Origin: Actinomyces bowdenii
GTDB taxonomy: Bacteria > Actinomycetota > Actinomycetes > Actinomycetales > Actinomycetaceae
Direction of reading: 5' to 3'
Length of the DNA: 64,000 bases
NCBI RefSeq assembly: GCF_017592395.1
Contig: NZ_JAGFOU010000006.1
Location: forward strand, 1 to 64,000
How positions within the stretch are numbered: position 1 is the first letter of the stretch; each line of letters begins with the position of its first letter. This document shows, one piece after another, positions 35,207 to 44,700 of the stretch. The position numbers and the translations under genes were made by a program. Under the pieces are notes generated by a model, which worked only from the letters and a program-made list of their open reading frames with translations, ran no database searches and had not been told where the DNA came from.

Positions 35207-37441
35207 TCATATGCCGCTGTCTGGTCTGCTGGTGGCCTTGCGTGGTCGTCGCCCGATGATTGTCTCCGCCCCGCTCACGGCCCCGGTCGGTGGCGCTGGG
35301 CCGGCTGTGGTGTGGGGTGTGAGTCCGAGGCGCTCGAGCAGCTGGGCCTCGACCTCTGGGGCATCTCGTCCGTAGCGGGCGGTGCTGGCGACATGCAGCT
35401 CCACCGGGTCAGTAGTCGGAGGTGGCAACGGCATGGTGGTAGCCATCGCCCAGGGCTGCGCCTGGCCCCGGTGCAGGGTCTGGGTGTAAATGCCGAAGCG
35501 CGGCAGCAGCTGGAAGTCGGCCGGTTCCACTCCGGTGGCCTGGCGGGCCATCTCGGTGGCATCACTGGCGGATAGGCTGAAGATGATCTTATTCCTGGCA
35601 TTGGTGTCGATGCCGGCCCGCAGAGCTGGTGGCAGCTGGGCGCGGTACTGGTGGGCCAGGTGGAAGGCCGCCCCCAGCGATCTGGCTTGGGCTAATGCGT
35701 CGGCCAGGTCGCCGGGCAGGGCCAGGTAGTCCTGGACCTCGTCGATGTAGAGGCTGACGATATGCCGGCGCTCGGGCGGCAGAGCGGCCCGAGCCAGGAT
35801 GAGCGGCCATAACTGCCCGATCAGCAAGCTGCCCAGCAGGCGGGCCGACTCCGCCCCCAGCACGCCCTTGTTCAGCGATACCAGGACGATGCGCCGGCGG
35901 GTCAGCAGCTCGGCCAGGTCGAAGCGTGGTGTGGCCTGGCCCAGGGTGGCGCGCAAGTGGGGGCGGATGAGGAAGGGCTGGAGCTTGTTGAGCACCGGGG
36001 CGATCCACTGGCTGCGCTGAGCCTCGGGCAGTGCCTCGTACTTGGCCCAGAACCGATCGGTACCCAAGGGGTCAGGGGCGGCTGTAGTGATACGCCGGCG
36101 GTGGGCGGGGCTGGTCAGCAGCAGTGGCAGATCCACCAGAGTCGCGCCCGGGGTACGGGCCAGGGTCAGCAGGCCGGCGGTCAGGATCTCCTCGGTGCGC
36201 GGCCCCCACGAGTCGGCGAACAGCGTCTTGAAGGTGGCCAGCACGGCATCGGCGATGAGCTCCGGCCGGCGACCTCGCCTCATACTGGTTGGCGAGCCGG
36301 TGGTCGTGGCCAGTGGGTTGATACCCACCGGCGTGGGGCTGGTCGGATCGATCACCACCACGTCATCGTGCCGCTCCGGCGGTATGCGGGCCAGCAGATC
36401 ATGCACCAGGTCGGCCTTGGGGTCGATGAGCAGCACGCCGCGCCCGGCCTGGATGTCGGCCAGCGCCAGCTGAGCCATAGCGGTGGACTTACCCGCACCA
36501 GTAGGGCCCAACAGAACGGTATGGAACAAGGCATCATGGATGGAGATGCCCAAGCGTCCCGGCCGGTGCTCATCCACCCCGGTGGCGAAGACGCGGGTGG
36601 TGTCTCGATGCTCGGGCAGCGCCAGACGGCGCGGGTGCGCCCCAGGGGTGGCCGGCAGCTCGCCGGCCCCGATGGGCCACCCGATAAGGCAGGCCAGCTC
36701 GTGCGCGCTCAAGGCCAGTGGGTAGCGCCAGGGCCGGCGCGCCTGGGTAAGGCGCTCGGGCTGCTCGTCACAGGCCCGCAGCCGTACCCCGGCGCCCTCG
36801 CTCATGCGCAGCGCCCCCAGCAGGCCGCTCAGGAGGGCTCGCCATCGGGCAGGGGTGGCGGCACGGGCGCCGAGCCGGAGCATCACACCGGCCTGGTGCT
36901 GGCCCTCTCGCCGGCGGATCGCAGCGCTCAGCCGAGGCTCCTGGACGGGGTGGGCGAATCCGAGCAGCTCCATCCAGCCGCTGCGCGTCAACTGACCGCT
37001 ACTGAGTGAGGGCCGGTAGCGAGGCCCGATCATGGCCTGGATGACCAGCTCCTCCCCCGCGCCGGTAGCGGCCATCGCCGCCAGGACCGCCCTGACAACG
37101 GTCTCGATGCGCTCGGTGTTCAGCGGCAGCAGCGGCCGAGACACCTTCAGCCGCAGCGCCGCATCGACGCTCTGCCTGTCCTCAGCGGAGGTGGTGACAC
37201 GGCTACCGGGCACCAGCTCAGGGATCGTCGCCTCAAGGCTGGCACCGGGCCTGGTGGCCACGAGGGTGCGCGCCCGGCCACCACTGGCCCTGGTCTCCAG
37301 CACCACCCGGCCCAGATGCCTGTCAGCCAGGATCCGATCCAGCAGCCCGGCGGCATCAGCGGTGCTCAGCGGCTGTCCCAACTGCACCTGAAACCAGCTC
37401 AATGGTGCGGCGTGAGCGGCCTGGCTACCCCAGGGGGTCAT
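35207..37441 (-). CDS. VirD4/TraG-like conjugative coupling ATPase
   Basis: 744 aa. Walker A LLGPTGAGKSTAM near residue 317; VLLIDPKADLVHDLLA; a second conserved block GILLVSLNKG-like (RRIVLVSLNKGVLG); Walker B-type VSLYIDEVQDYLALP near residue 570, and FHLAHQYRAQLP. No N-terminal membrane helices are visible, unlike classical VirD4, so it resembles the soluble actinobacterial transfer ATPases. ATG at 37441 is supported by GAAGGAGG 8 nt upstream. It would pump element DNA during transfer, together with the downstream replication-relaxation protein. Confidence 0.88.
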   Translation of the reverse strand: MTPWGSQAAHAAPLSWFQVQLGQPLSTADAAGLLDRILADRHLGRVVLETRASGGRARTLVATRPGASLEATIPELVPGSRVTTSAEDRQSVDAALRLKVSRPLLPLNTERIETVVRAVLAAMAATGAGEELVIQAMIGPRYRPSLSSGQLTRSGWMELLGFAHPVQEPRLSAAIRRREGQHQAGVMLRLGARAATPARWRALLSGLLGALRMSEGAGVRLRACDEQPERLTQARRPWRYPLALSAHELACLIGWPIGAGELPATPGAHPRRLALPEHRDTTRVFATGVDEHRPGRLGISIHDALFHTVLLGPTGAGKSTAMAQLALADIQAGRGVLLIDPKADLVHDLLARIPPERHDDVVVIDPTSPTPVGINPLATTTGSPTSMRRGRRPELIADAVLATFKTLFADSWGPRTEEILTAGLLTLARTPGATLVDLPLLLTSPAHRRRITTAAPDPLGTDRFWAKYEALPEAQRSQWIAPVLNKLQPFLIRPHLRATLGQATPRFDLAELLTRRRIVLVSLNKGVLGAESARLLGSLLIGQLWPLILARAALPPERRHIVSLYIDEVQDYLALPGDLADALAQARSLGAAFHLAHQYRAQLPPALRAGIDTNARNKIIFSLSASDATEMARQATGVEPADFQLLPRFGIYTQTLHRGQAQPWAMATTMPLPPPTTDPVELHVASTARYGRDAPEVEAQLLERLGLTPHTTAGPAPPTGAVSGAETIIGRRPRKATSRPDSGI

Positions 37442-37682
37442 CGTCCGCCTCCTTCGGTTCAGGCCGGCTGGCGTCGTGAAGAACTGCGCCGGCCTGCCCG
37501 GCGGTGTCGTCGTCGGCCGCCGTCGGTGCACTGTCTTGAGTGTGCTGGTGGCACAGCAGCGCCAGCAGGACTCGGGCCAGCTCCTGATGATCCAGGAGTC
37601 GTCGGCGCCCAACCACCCAGACCGCGTGGGACGAAGCCGGGCGGCCACCACGACGCCGGACTGGTTGAGGGCTCGGGCTCAT
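37425..37682 (-). CDS. Small protein encoded ahead of the coupling ATPase
   Basis: 85 aa: SHAVWVVGRRRLLDHQELARVLLALLCHQHTQ is a folded-looking core, followed by an acidic Pro/Ala tail. Its end overlaps the ATPase start by 17 bp, and it starts 10 bp after the preceding small membrane protein, fitting translational coupling in the transfer operon. Family not recognised. Confidence 0.5.
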   Translation of the reverse strand: MSPSPQPVRRRGGRPASSHAVWVVGRRRLLDHQELARVLLALLCHQHTQDSAPTAADDDTAGQAGAVLHDASRPEPKEADDDPLG

Positions 37683-37692
37683 GTCCGCCTCC

Positions 37693-37887
37693 TCACCACT
37701 GATCCCGGCCCCGCCACCAGGACACTGCTGCGGCGCAGGCTCCCGCGACGACGAGCCCGCCGGCGAGCCACATCCAGGCGCTTTGCAGCACGCAGGCGAT
37801 CCACTTCAGCCCAATCGCGACCAGGACGAGTCCGACGCCGGCGCGCAGCAGACTCCCGGGCAGCGAGCTCCTCGAATCCCCAGACAT
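37693..37887 (-). CDS. Small two-helix membrane protein
   Basis: 64 aa with hydrophobic segments LLRAGVGLVLVAIGLKWIACVL and WMWLAGGLVVAGACAAAVSWW and a basic C-terminus. Located in the transfer operon between the MT-A70 methyltransferase and the 85-aa gene. Perhaps a membrane anchor for the coupling ATPase, which lacks its own helices; this is inference. Confidence 0.5.
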   Translation of the reverse strand: MSGDSRSSLPGSLLRAGVGLVLVAIGLKWIACVLQSAWMWLAGGLVVAGACAAAVSWWRGRDQW

Positions 37888-37917
37888 CCCAGCTTCTTCG
37901 TTGTGCTCCGTACCGAC

Positions 37918-38535
37918 TCATGGCCGGGCCTCCTGACTGCCAGCGGTGGCGCGCTGGCTGTAGCGCGGCACCGGGTAGCCGGGGATGCGGATGTCGGAGA
38001 CGATCTCGTTGCCCCAGACGGCCCAGTCCTGGTTGGACTCCGGGTGGCGGCGGGCGAACAGCTCCAGGTATGGCCCGGGGCTGATGCGCTCGATGATGGC
38101 GAACTGCTCGGCGGGTTTGCGCGAGTGCTCGGTAACGGGGGCGTTGAACCAGGTGGGTTGGGAGTGGTTGCCCAGCGGAGCTCGCCCTCGGGTGCAGAAC
38201 AGCAGCTGCTCGGTAGCGTTGCGCAGCTGGTTGGCCCCGGACAGGCCCAGGCGGAATTTGACCCAGGTCAGCGGGCTGCGCACCGTGAAGCCCCAGGCGG
38301 TGGCCACCTCGTAGGCCCGCGGCAGCATGGCGTTGGTGGTCCACAACCACAGGTGGGCATCACCGGCTGCCAACTGGCTCACCGGCAGGCCCATGATCCG
38401 CTCCAGACTCATCGTCCGGTAATGGCGCTCCCCGCTCTGGGCCGGCCAGGGCGGGTCAGCCAGGATGGTGCGGAAGCCACCGGCCGGTAAGCCCAGCACT
38501 CGGCGCTCATCGCTGATAGTCGTCTTACTGTTCAT
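37918..38535 (-). CDS. MT-A70 family DNA N6-adenine methyltransferase
   Basis: 205 aa. Catalytic DPPW at residues 27-30 (FRTILADPPWPAQ), then HLWLWTTNAMLPRAYEVA, TWVKFRLGLSG and the SRKPAEQFAIIERISPGPYLELFARR block typical of the family. No partner restriction enzyme is seen, so it probably protects the element or is an orphan adenine methylase. ATG at 38535 follows GAAAGGAG. Encoded in the transfer operon. Confidence 0.88.
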   Translation of the reverse strand: MNSKTTISDERRVLGLPAGGFRTILADPPWPAQSGERHYRTMSLERIMGLPVSQLAAGDAHLWLWTTNAMLPRAYEVATAWGFTVRSPLTWVKFRLGLSGANQLRNATEQLLFCTRGRAPLGNHSQPTWFNAPVTEHSRKPAEQFAIIERISPGPYLELFARRHPESNQDWAVWGNEIVSDIRIPGYPVPRYSQRATAGSQEARP

Positions 38536-38846
38536 GGTCGACTCTCCTTTCTTTTTGCTTTCTTGGTGATAGCAGCAGAGGAATGCTCCACTGCTGGCGC
38601 ATTCATAGCGCCCTGCCTCCATATGTCGCATAAACCAGTGCTGCCGACAACACCCTGAGATCGCTCCTTTCCAAGCGATACGACACCACCGGCGACCAGC
38701 AAGGTCGGGAGGGTGCCAGCGGTCAGAGATGGAAGGAATCGCTGTCGTGACCCCTCATTCCGGCCATTAAGGGAGATGACAGTGCTTGCTGTTGTTTCCA
38801 CAACAGTCACTGGTGTGCGGGGTTCAGGGAACTGCTGGTTCTATGG

Positions 38847-39152
38847 CTAGCGCTGGTCATCCCGGCACGCGTGCGCGACGGCCAACATGAGCCTGGCGGC
38901 GTGGAGGGCAGCCGCATCTTGCTCTCGTTTGGTGGCCACCATGCGACGCTGCAGGGCTCGATGCTCTGCGGCCGATTGACAGTGCAGACAGCTGCATACC
39001 TGCTGCGGCAGCAGGGCCGGGTCGAGCCTCTTGGCAGTCCGACGACGCTGCTCCTGACGGCTGGCCTGTGCGCGCCGGTGGCTGGCTCGAGCGACCAGGT
39101 GGAGCGCCAGCAGGACCAGGACGCCCAGCAGGATGGCGGTGGTGGTGCTCAT
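38847..39152 (-). CDS. Small membrane-anchored basic protein
   Basis: 101 aa: one N-terminal helix (AILLGVLVLLALHLVA) then a basic helical region (RRAQASRQEQRRRTAKRL) with a CSCLHC cysteine cluster and HRALQRRMVATKREQDAAALHAARL. ATG at 39152 follows GGAGGAG. It begins 26 bp after the preceding gene. Function unknown; conserved position in the transfer module is suggestive. Confidence 0.6.
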   Translation of the reverse strand: MSTTTAILLGVLVLLALHLVARASHRRAQASRQEQRRRTAKRLDPALLPQQVCSCLHCQSAAEHRALQRRMVATKREQDAAALHAARLMLAVAHACRDDQR

Positions 39153-39178
39153 GTCGAGTGCTCCTCCGGGCGTCATGC

Positions 39179-39490
39179 TCAGAACCGGGCGATAGCGCGG
39201 GCCGCGCCCAGACCGTAGGCCTGCATGATGGCCTCGTAGTACGGCGCTCCGGCTGGTGCCGCCTGGTAGCACTGCTCGGCCAACCCCGCCAGAGCACTGG
39301 CGTTGCTCAAGGCGCCCGCTGCCAATACGGCACGGGCCTGGTCGGTCGCGTGCGCCACCTCAGCTCGAGCCAGGACAGTGTCGGTCTCCCGCCTGACACT
39401 GCGCGCCACCGCCCGCGACGACGGCTGGCCGAACGGCATGATGCCGGTGGCGTAGGACTCCGGAACCTGAGGGATGATCTCGTTTGACAT
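39179..39490 (-). CDS. Small Ala-rich helical protein, first gene of the transfer module
   Basis: 103 aa, almost all helix: SSRAVARSVRRETDTVLARAEVAHATDQARAVLAAGALSNASALAGLAEQCYQ. ATG at 39490 follows AAGGAG. Similar small proteins occur in actinobacterial plasmids and ICEs; no function is known. Coding quality (third-position GC, strong ribosome site) is good. Confidence 0.65.
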   Translation of the reverse strand: MSNEIIPQVPESYATGIMPFGQPSSRAVARSVRRETDTVLARAEVAHATDQARAVLAAGALSNASALAGLAEQCYQAAPAGAPYYEAIMQAYGLGAARAIARF

Positions 39491-39686
39491 GACATGGACT
39501 CCTTCTTACGCCCTTTGGCGCAGATCGAACCGACCGGCCGAGACCGCTGCCACCAGGGCAGATGTGTACGGTGCCTCTCGGCCACGAGACCAGGGCGACC
39601 TCGCGCATCTAGGAGACCTCGGCGGGGTGGGTGGAGTCGTGACACAGAAGTGACATCGTGTTGCTCCAGCCAGGTACCCTGCGCCT

Positions 39687-40508
39687 GTGTCCGACGACGC
39701 ACATGACCCGGCAGATCAATCGCGACCAGCGCTGGTCGAGCAGGTCCTCAGTGAACTGCTCGCGGCTCGCAAGCGTCCGGCTGGCCTCTCTCCCGCTGGT
39801 ATGACAGCGCTGCCTACTGTTGTTGCTCTCCTGGGCGGAGGCGATCCATCGGTGGCCTTCACTCAACTACAGGACCGCGTTCTCCAGGTCATCGATCAAG
39901 ACGACGATGTCCTACCCATTCAGGCTGCCGCCTACTCCCTGGGGTTTGCCTCTGGTCGGGAAACCCACCTCGCACGGCTCAACGATTTCGGTGCCGACTA
40001 CGGCTTTGAAGCCCGACAGGCCCGCCGCCACTCCGATGTGGGACTGCAGCGCATCGCTCACCTGATATGTAGCACCTGGACGGTTCAGCTCGTGCCGGCA
40101 TGCCATGTCTGGCTGACCGGCCAGGCAGACGGAACTCTCGAAGTCCAGATCTCCAAGGCTTGGCCCTGGTTCATCGACATGCGGACTATGAGTCTTGACA
40201 CTTTAGATAGTGACAGCCGATGGATTCCATGGCAGTCGACTCTGCGGTTCACGGCACCACCCGATCCCACCGCAGACCCGGAGACTCTCTGGCTCCGCTG
40301 TCACCTGGAGCAGCCGCTTCACCTCCGACCCGCACTGCCGGTCCGCCTCCGATGGCCTGGCGAAGTCTGGCCACAGTTCACGACCATCACCATCGATCTG
40401 CCATCTGGAGCGCCGCTCAGTATCACCACCCTGGGCAACACATGGATCCTGTCCAGCACCCCTTCGCTCCTGGTCAGCCGGGAAGAAGGGGAGAGAATCC
40501 ACCCGTGA
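39687..40508 (+). CDS. Hypothetical protein facing the transfer module
   Basis: 273 aa from GTG 39687. N-terminal helical part (LVEQVLSELLAARKRP, QLQDRVLQVIDQDDDVLPIQAAAYSLG) and a beta-rich C-terminal half with aromatic residues (WPWFIDMRTMSL, RLRWPGEVWPQFTTITIDLP). No recognisable motif. It is divergent from the 39179-39490 gene; the 196-bp gap should hold both promoters. Confidence 0.65.
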   Translation: MSDDAHDPADQSRPALVEQVLSELLAARKRPAGLSPAGMTALPTVVALLGGGDPSVAFTQLQDRVLQVIDQDDDVLPIQAAAYSLGFASGRETHLARLNDFGADYGFEARQARRHSDVGLQRIAHLICSTWTVQLVPACHVWLTGQADGTLEVQISKAWPWFIDMRTMSLDTLDSDSRWIPWQSTLRFTAPPDPTADPETLWLRCHLEQPLHLRPALPVRLRWPGEVWPQFTTITIDLPSGAPLSITTLGNTWILSSTPSLLVSREEGERIHP

Positions 40509-40935
40509 CGCAGATCATATCGTCTGACGAACCTCCATCTCCATCCTACCGCTCCGGCGATACCTCTGGTATCCTGTATGGTCTTCATTCGTACCGATCG
40601 AGCCCGTCCTGCGATGCTTCAGGACGCTCCGCCAGGGGCGAGTCAGTGCGACCCGCTCGGAGCGTCGCCGCACCGCGAGCCCCATCTCGCTCTACACTGA
40701 CCCCAGACAGTCGCCTACGATGAGCGATCGCCTGAGACAGCAGATATGAACGCACTTTTTCGGAACCCCGGACTGGACGTCCGACAGGCCGAGCGGCAGC
40801 CACGAGGGTCGTTCGGACATACCCGGTGCGCCATTTCTTCCTTGACGATGTTGTTGGTGGATTTCCGTGCCACCAATGATGCTACCCTCCATCTTCATTC
40901 TACGCCGCAGTGTGCCGATTTTGCGCCCAAGGTTA
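40509..40935. other. Intergenic region before the three-gene membrane cluster
   Basis: 427 bp without a convincing gene. Composition shifts from GC-rich to AT-rich near 40840, the left edge of a cargo cassette. A clear promoter lies at its right end. Confidence 0.4.
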
Positions 40936-40964
40936 TTGACTTTGGGTGTGCGAATTGGTATATG
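40936..40964 (+). promoter_or_regulatory. Promoter of the three-gene cluster
   Basis: TTGACT at 40936-40941, 17-bp spacer, TATATG at 40959-40964. Predicted start of transcription is within one or two bases of the ATG at 40973, so the mRNA would be leaderless. Confidence 0.65.
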
Positions 40965-40972
40965 TGGAGTAT

Positions 40973-41449
40973 ATGGAGAAAGTACCACGATATATTCCTG
41001 AAGATGAAATGGCGCCAGACTACGCGCCGAATACGCCGCCGATGTTGGGCGAATATACCAAAGATGCGCGCGACAACATCTTAAAGATGCGCACATGGAA
41101 GAAAATTGGAAGATTAGCAATGAGTCGGATCGCATATCTTTTACCTCGCACCAGCAAGAAAGACCGCACCGTTCCTAACGACTTCGACGGCCAAGAAGCA
41201 ACAGAACTTGTCCCTGACTCGACTATAGTTGTTGATTCCAACGTTCCGGCGGACGGTGTGTCGGACGAGCCGTCTAGCGATACGTCCGACTTGGAAAAAG
41301 AGTTCAGCCCGGAGATCATTAAGCTCGCCGACGAACTCATGGCTTGCAATTTCGATATACCAGCCATGTACGCTGTGCTCGATGAGCATGAACGAAAGCG
41401 TAGAGAAGATCCGTGGGAGCGTTATATCGACAATCTCGGCTGGGTCTAG
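40973..41449 (+). CDS. Acidic hypothetical protein, gene 1 of the cluster
   Basis: 158 aa from the probable leaderless ATG at 40973. Basic first third (WKKIGRLAMSRIAYLLPRTSKK), then a disordered Ser/Asp/Glu/Val-rich middle and a helical C-terminus (IIKLADELMACNFDIPAMYAVLDEHERKRREDPWERYIDNLGWV). No family recognised. Followed 48 bp later by a membrane protein in the same direction. Confidence 0.6.
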   Translation: MEKVPRYIPEDEMAPDYAPNTPPMLGEYTKDARDNILKMRTWKKIGRLAMSRIAYLLPRTSKKDRTVPNDFDGQEATELVPDSTIVVDSNVPADGVSDEPSSDTSDLEKEFSPEIIKLADELMACNFDIPAMYAVLDEHERKRREDPWERYIDNLGWV

Positions 41450-41497
41450 TCTCAGCGCCACCTAAACTGCTCAATTTCACATCTGAAGGATGTCATT

Positions 41498-42859
41498 TTG
41501 CGCACCGATACTCCTCGCACTATTCCAGAGTCAGGCAACATTGCTAGTTTTTACCGCGACTTATATGAAGACCGAAGGTGGATTACTAGGCAGGTCATAT
41601 CAATTGAAGCGATAGATGCAAAAACCTACTATCGGAAAGTGACGTATGATATCGACTGCGACCACATCGAGTATTTAATCAGGAAACATGGAATCCCGAA
41701 AGACTTCTGTTCACTAATCTACCTTCCACTTCGGGTCGGCCCTAAAACACCGCCATTAGAAGTTGACGTCAGAGATGCATCCGGTTCACCTCTTTCCTTA
41801 GCGACAGGTGCTCACAACACCAAGATCGTTAGCCTAATTCTGTGTGGATACTTAGGTAGTTACTACAGTAACCTAAACGGCATATTAAAGGAGGATCTCC
41901 GAGACGCCTTCTCCAGCATGCTGCGCCGAGCTAGCTTGTCGCCCAAAGAGGAACTGGCTTGGAACAGACTTCAAGCGGATGCTAGCACCGTAGCGACATT
42001 CGATTTACGTAAATTTCTTTCAGCGTTCGCCGCCCTCACCGAGACCAGAGTATTCTCTGTAAGCATCGGAGAATGCGCCTCTTCTGGTGTTAGGATTATT
42101 AAGACTAAAGAGATGGTGAAGGGCCTGGAGTTAGATAAAAACCAAATGACGATGCAACTTCGCACTTCTTCTATCGGTACTGCCCGATCTAATCACATAA
42201 GCGTACGCGCCCCCGAAGGAACTTGGATAATGGGAATGGAACTATTTCGCAACGGAGAGCGCGTGCCCTTTAAGCGTAACAACATCAGTGAAAAGAACGA
42301 TTACGTTATTAGATCCCACTATATGCGATCCGTATTAGCCGACAAAAATCTTCCGTCTTTCAAAACTGGAGCTAGCAGTTATACTGTTAAAATTCACCTT
42401 CGCCCAATGCGGTCATACTTCCTAGGTCCACATATGGCCGTCACGGCAGTCTCCTTAGCGATTCATGCCTTCCTCGTCGCAATGATCATTGTCATATGTC
42501 ATTGGTCGTCTCAGTCGACCATACCCCTCAATACGGGCGCGTTCGTCCCCGTCATTGCGATTATTCCGACTATATACGCGGTTTTCTTGCATCACGTGGG
42601 AGAGCATAAAATTTTATCTTCTCTGCAGAGAAATTGGCGAACCCAAGGCTATCTTGCGGTATCATTCATTATCCTCATGGCGATTTTATATTCCCTGATC
42701 CCGTCAAACAGTGACGGCGTCGACGCCTCCTGGCTCTTTGTCGCGTCCTCTATCGGGACAGTAGTTTCATTAGCCTTCTTCGCATATGGATTTCGGCAGT
42801 TCTACAAGTTGGGTCAAGATTTGAAGAATAACGAGGGGTCCTCGGACGGCACATGGTGA
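41498..42859 (+). CDS. Four-helix membrane protein with large N-terminal domain, gene 2
   Basis: 453 aa. Residues 1-305 are a soluble, mixed alpha/beta domain (FYRDLYEDRRWITRQVISIE, LIYLPLRVGPKTPPLEVDVRD). The C-terminal 140 residues hold four helices: AVTAVSLAIHAFLVAMIIVI, FVPVIAIIPTIYAVFLHHV, GYLAVSFIILMAILYSLI and SWLFVASSIGTVVSLAFFAYG. TTG start at 41498 follows GAAGGA. The sensor-plus-membrane-effector layout is common among phage-defence proteins, but no named family was recognised. Confidence 0.65.
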   Translation: MRTDTPRTIPESGNIASFYRDLYEDRRWITRQVISIEAIDAKTYYRKVTYDIDCDHIEYLIRKHGIPKDFCSLIYLPLRVGPKTPPLEVDVRDASGSPLSLATGAHNTKIVSLILCGYLGSYYSNLNGILKEDLRDAFSSMLRRASLSPKEELAWNRLQADASTVATFDLRKFLSAFAALTETRVFSVSIGECASSGVRIIKTKEMVKGLELDKNQMTMQLRTSSIGTARSNHISVRAPEGTWIMGMELFRNGERVPFKRNNISEKNDYVIRSHYMRSVLADKNLPSFKTGASSYTVKIHLRPMRSYFLGPHMAVTAVSLAIHAFLVAMIIVICHWSSQSTIPLNTGAFVPVIAIIPTIYAVFLHHVGEHKILSSLQRNWRTQGYLAVSFIILMAILYSLIPSNSDGVDASWLFVASSIGTVVSLAFFAYGFRQFYKLGQDLKNNEGSSDGTW

Positions 42860-42903
42860 TTTCTGGCATAACATTCGTACAGTTATGATAAAATAGAAAG
42901 GCA

Positions 42904-44043
42904 ATGACTAAAAGCAGTATAGTTTATTCAAACCGCCTCCGCCGTCTCAAAGCGGCCCTAGTTGCCGTGTCTCTGACTCTAGCCGGCATCCTCCTCATGA
43001 TGCTTAACGGCTGGATAGTAAACCTGGATCTGGAGTCATGGTCGTGGCTGCACGCACTTCCCCTGGGTGAACTGGGCGGAACGCTGTTCGGTGCAGGTCT
43101 GCTGGGTACGCTGTTCGAGTACACCTTCCGCCGAGACCAAGAAGAGTCGACGGTGGAGCGGTTCCGCGAGATTATCCGGGAGCAGGCGCCGGCCATGCGG
43201 GATGCAGTGGTGGAGGGATTCGCCATCCATCCGGAGGATCTGAAGCGAGTGGCGAACCCGGAGCTACTGGATGACATCGCCAGCAACGTCATGTCGCTGC
43301 GGTTGGGTGATGAGCAGTTCGCTCGGGAGATCTACGCCGACATCCGAGATCAGGCCATCCGTGCTGCCGAACGGTGGTACGACGTAGAGGTGCGTGTTCG
43401 TCTCTCTAACATGTTAGAGAGTAGTACCAAAGGTACTACTCTGTTCGACGTTACTGTGGAATGGGAGTACACGACGGTTCCGAGTGGTTCGGTGCGCAGG
43501 TTCGCGTGTGTGTCGGACCGAGAGGAGTACCGAGAGCTGCTCCTGGACGTGCCGGCCACATCTCCATGGCTCATGCAGAATCGCCCGGGCGTCGATGCCG
43601 CCAGTCGTGAGTCTTACGAGCTCCTGGAGCTCACTGTCGACGGCCGGCCGCAGAGCATCCGCCGCAGCACCCGCAAAACCGGCCAGACCTACAGTGTCCA
43701 CCTGGATGCCGCGGCATGCAGTGGGGAGGCGGTGCGGATCAGGCAGGTGTTTCGTGTTGTGACACCGACCTGGGGACATCGTTTGTACTTCGAACTCCCC
43801 CAGCCGTGCCGCAGCCTGTCCTTGGATATCGACTACACCAACACCGACATCGCCCAGCTGACCGTTAGCGACACGGTCGCGACGAGCAGGACTGCTCAGA
43901 TCACCAGGTCTCCCGCCAGCGTTGCCAGCCGAGTGGTCTCAGTCGATCTTCAGGGCTGGCTACTACCGAAAAGCGGCTTCTCCGCCAACTGGACCCTGGA
44001 AGCAGAACTGCCTCACGATGAAGCGCATCGCAAGGCAGCCTGA
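42904..44043 (+). CDS. Membrane protein with conserved actinobacterial soluble domain, gene 3
   Basis: 379 aa. Two N-terminal helices (AALVAVSLTLAGILLMMLNGW and LGELGGTLFGAGLLGTLFEY), a helical region with the conserved run REQAPAMRDAVVEGFAIHPEDLKRVA, then a beta-rich C-terminal domain of about 200 residues. The family is widespread in actinobacteria without known function. A TATGAT -10-like box lies 14 nt before the GAAAGG ribosome site. Third positions are more GC-rich than in gene 2, so the two may have separate origins. Confidence 0.7.
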   Translation: MTKSSIVYSNRLRRLKAALVAVSLTLAGILLMMLNGWIVNLDLESWSWLHALPLGELGGTLFGAGLLGTLFEYTFRRDQEESTVERFREIIREQAPAMRDAVVEGFAIHPEDLKRVANPELLDDIASNVMSLRLGDEQFAREIYADIRDQAIRAAERWYDVEVRVRLSNMLESSTKGTTLFDVTVEWEYTTVPSGSVRRFACVSDREEYRELLLDVPATSPWLMQNRPGVDAASRESYELLELTVDGRPQSIRRSTRKTGQTYSVHLDAAACSGEAVRIRQVFRVVTPTWGHRLYFELPQPCRSLSLDIDYTNTDIAQLTVSDTVATSRTAQITRSPASVASRVVSVDLQGWLLPKSGFSANWTLEAELPHDEAHRKAA

Positions 44044-44185
44044 GCATCGGATCTTCATATCCGACGCCATTCACGTCAGTCGCCGCCGCCCATCATGATG
44101 CTCACCTCCCCAGTGCTCGTCCGACCTGTCAGCAGTTGATGCTACTCATAAGTCTGCGAATCAGCAAGTCCGTGACCAGCACTGT

Positions 44186-44521
44186 TCACAGAAGCTCCAG
44201 ATCCTCTAGCGCTGCCAAGACCGTACGAGCCAGCCGCCGAGCACTCTCTGGGCTGAGGTCCAAGCCACTGTGTCCATCGCCGATGTAGATCCACTCTTCA
44301 TGATCGCCCTGGTAGCAGTAGCGGACGACACTGAGCTCCACGGCCACCGGCTGGCGTCGAGGAATGTCGCCCACGCCAGCGTGGCGCTCCGTCACGATGC
44401 CAGGGACCAGGTGGGCTGCCGCCTCGTGGATGACCTCGGCAGGAGCCTCGACATCCTCATGAGGCAGCACACACCAAGCAGGGCAGGTCGCAGCTGCTCC
44501 GTCCCATGGCTCTTCGCTCAT
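44186..44521 (-). CDS. DUF6907-like protein
   Basis: 111 aa starting MSEEPWDGAAATCPAWCVLPHEDV. The C-P-x-W-C-x-x-x-H start, a beta-rich middle (VAVELSVVRYCYQG) and the C-terminal GLDLSPESARRLARTVLAAL helix match the DUF6907 pattern common in actinobacterial plasmids and prophages. Function unknown. Confidence 0.6.
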   Translation of the reverse strand: MSEEPWDGAAATCPAWCVLPHEDVEAPAEVIHEAAAHLVPGIVTERHAGVGDIPRRQPVAVELSVVRYCYQGDHEEWIYIGDGHSGLDLSPESARRLARTVLAALEDLELL

Positions 44522-44700
44522 GCCAGTACCTCCACTCCCCCGGGCACTCCTGATGGACCACCGACTCAACCGCACCGTGATCCCAGAAGCCAGCGGACGG
44601 CCACAGCCGAGGGAGAACGCCGGCCTCGAACCCCTACGGGACCGTCTGGATACAAGGAAATTTCATTGAGCTGAACAGCATTATATGATTAAATAGATAT

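Noticed and set aside
38532-38810. Minus-strand ORF of 92 codons overlapping the MT-A70 start by ATGA
   Set aside because: No ribosome site, mixed composition and no recognisable protein features; the MT-A70 gene has its own strong ribosome site.
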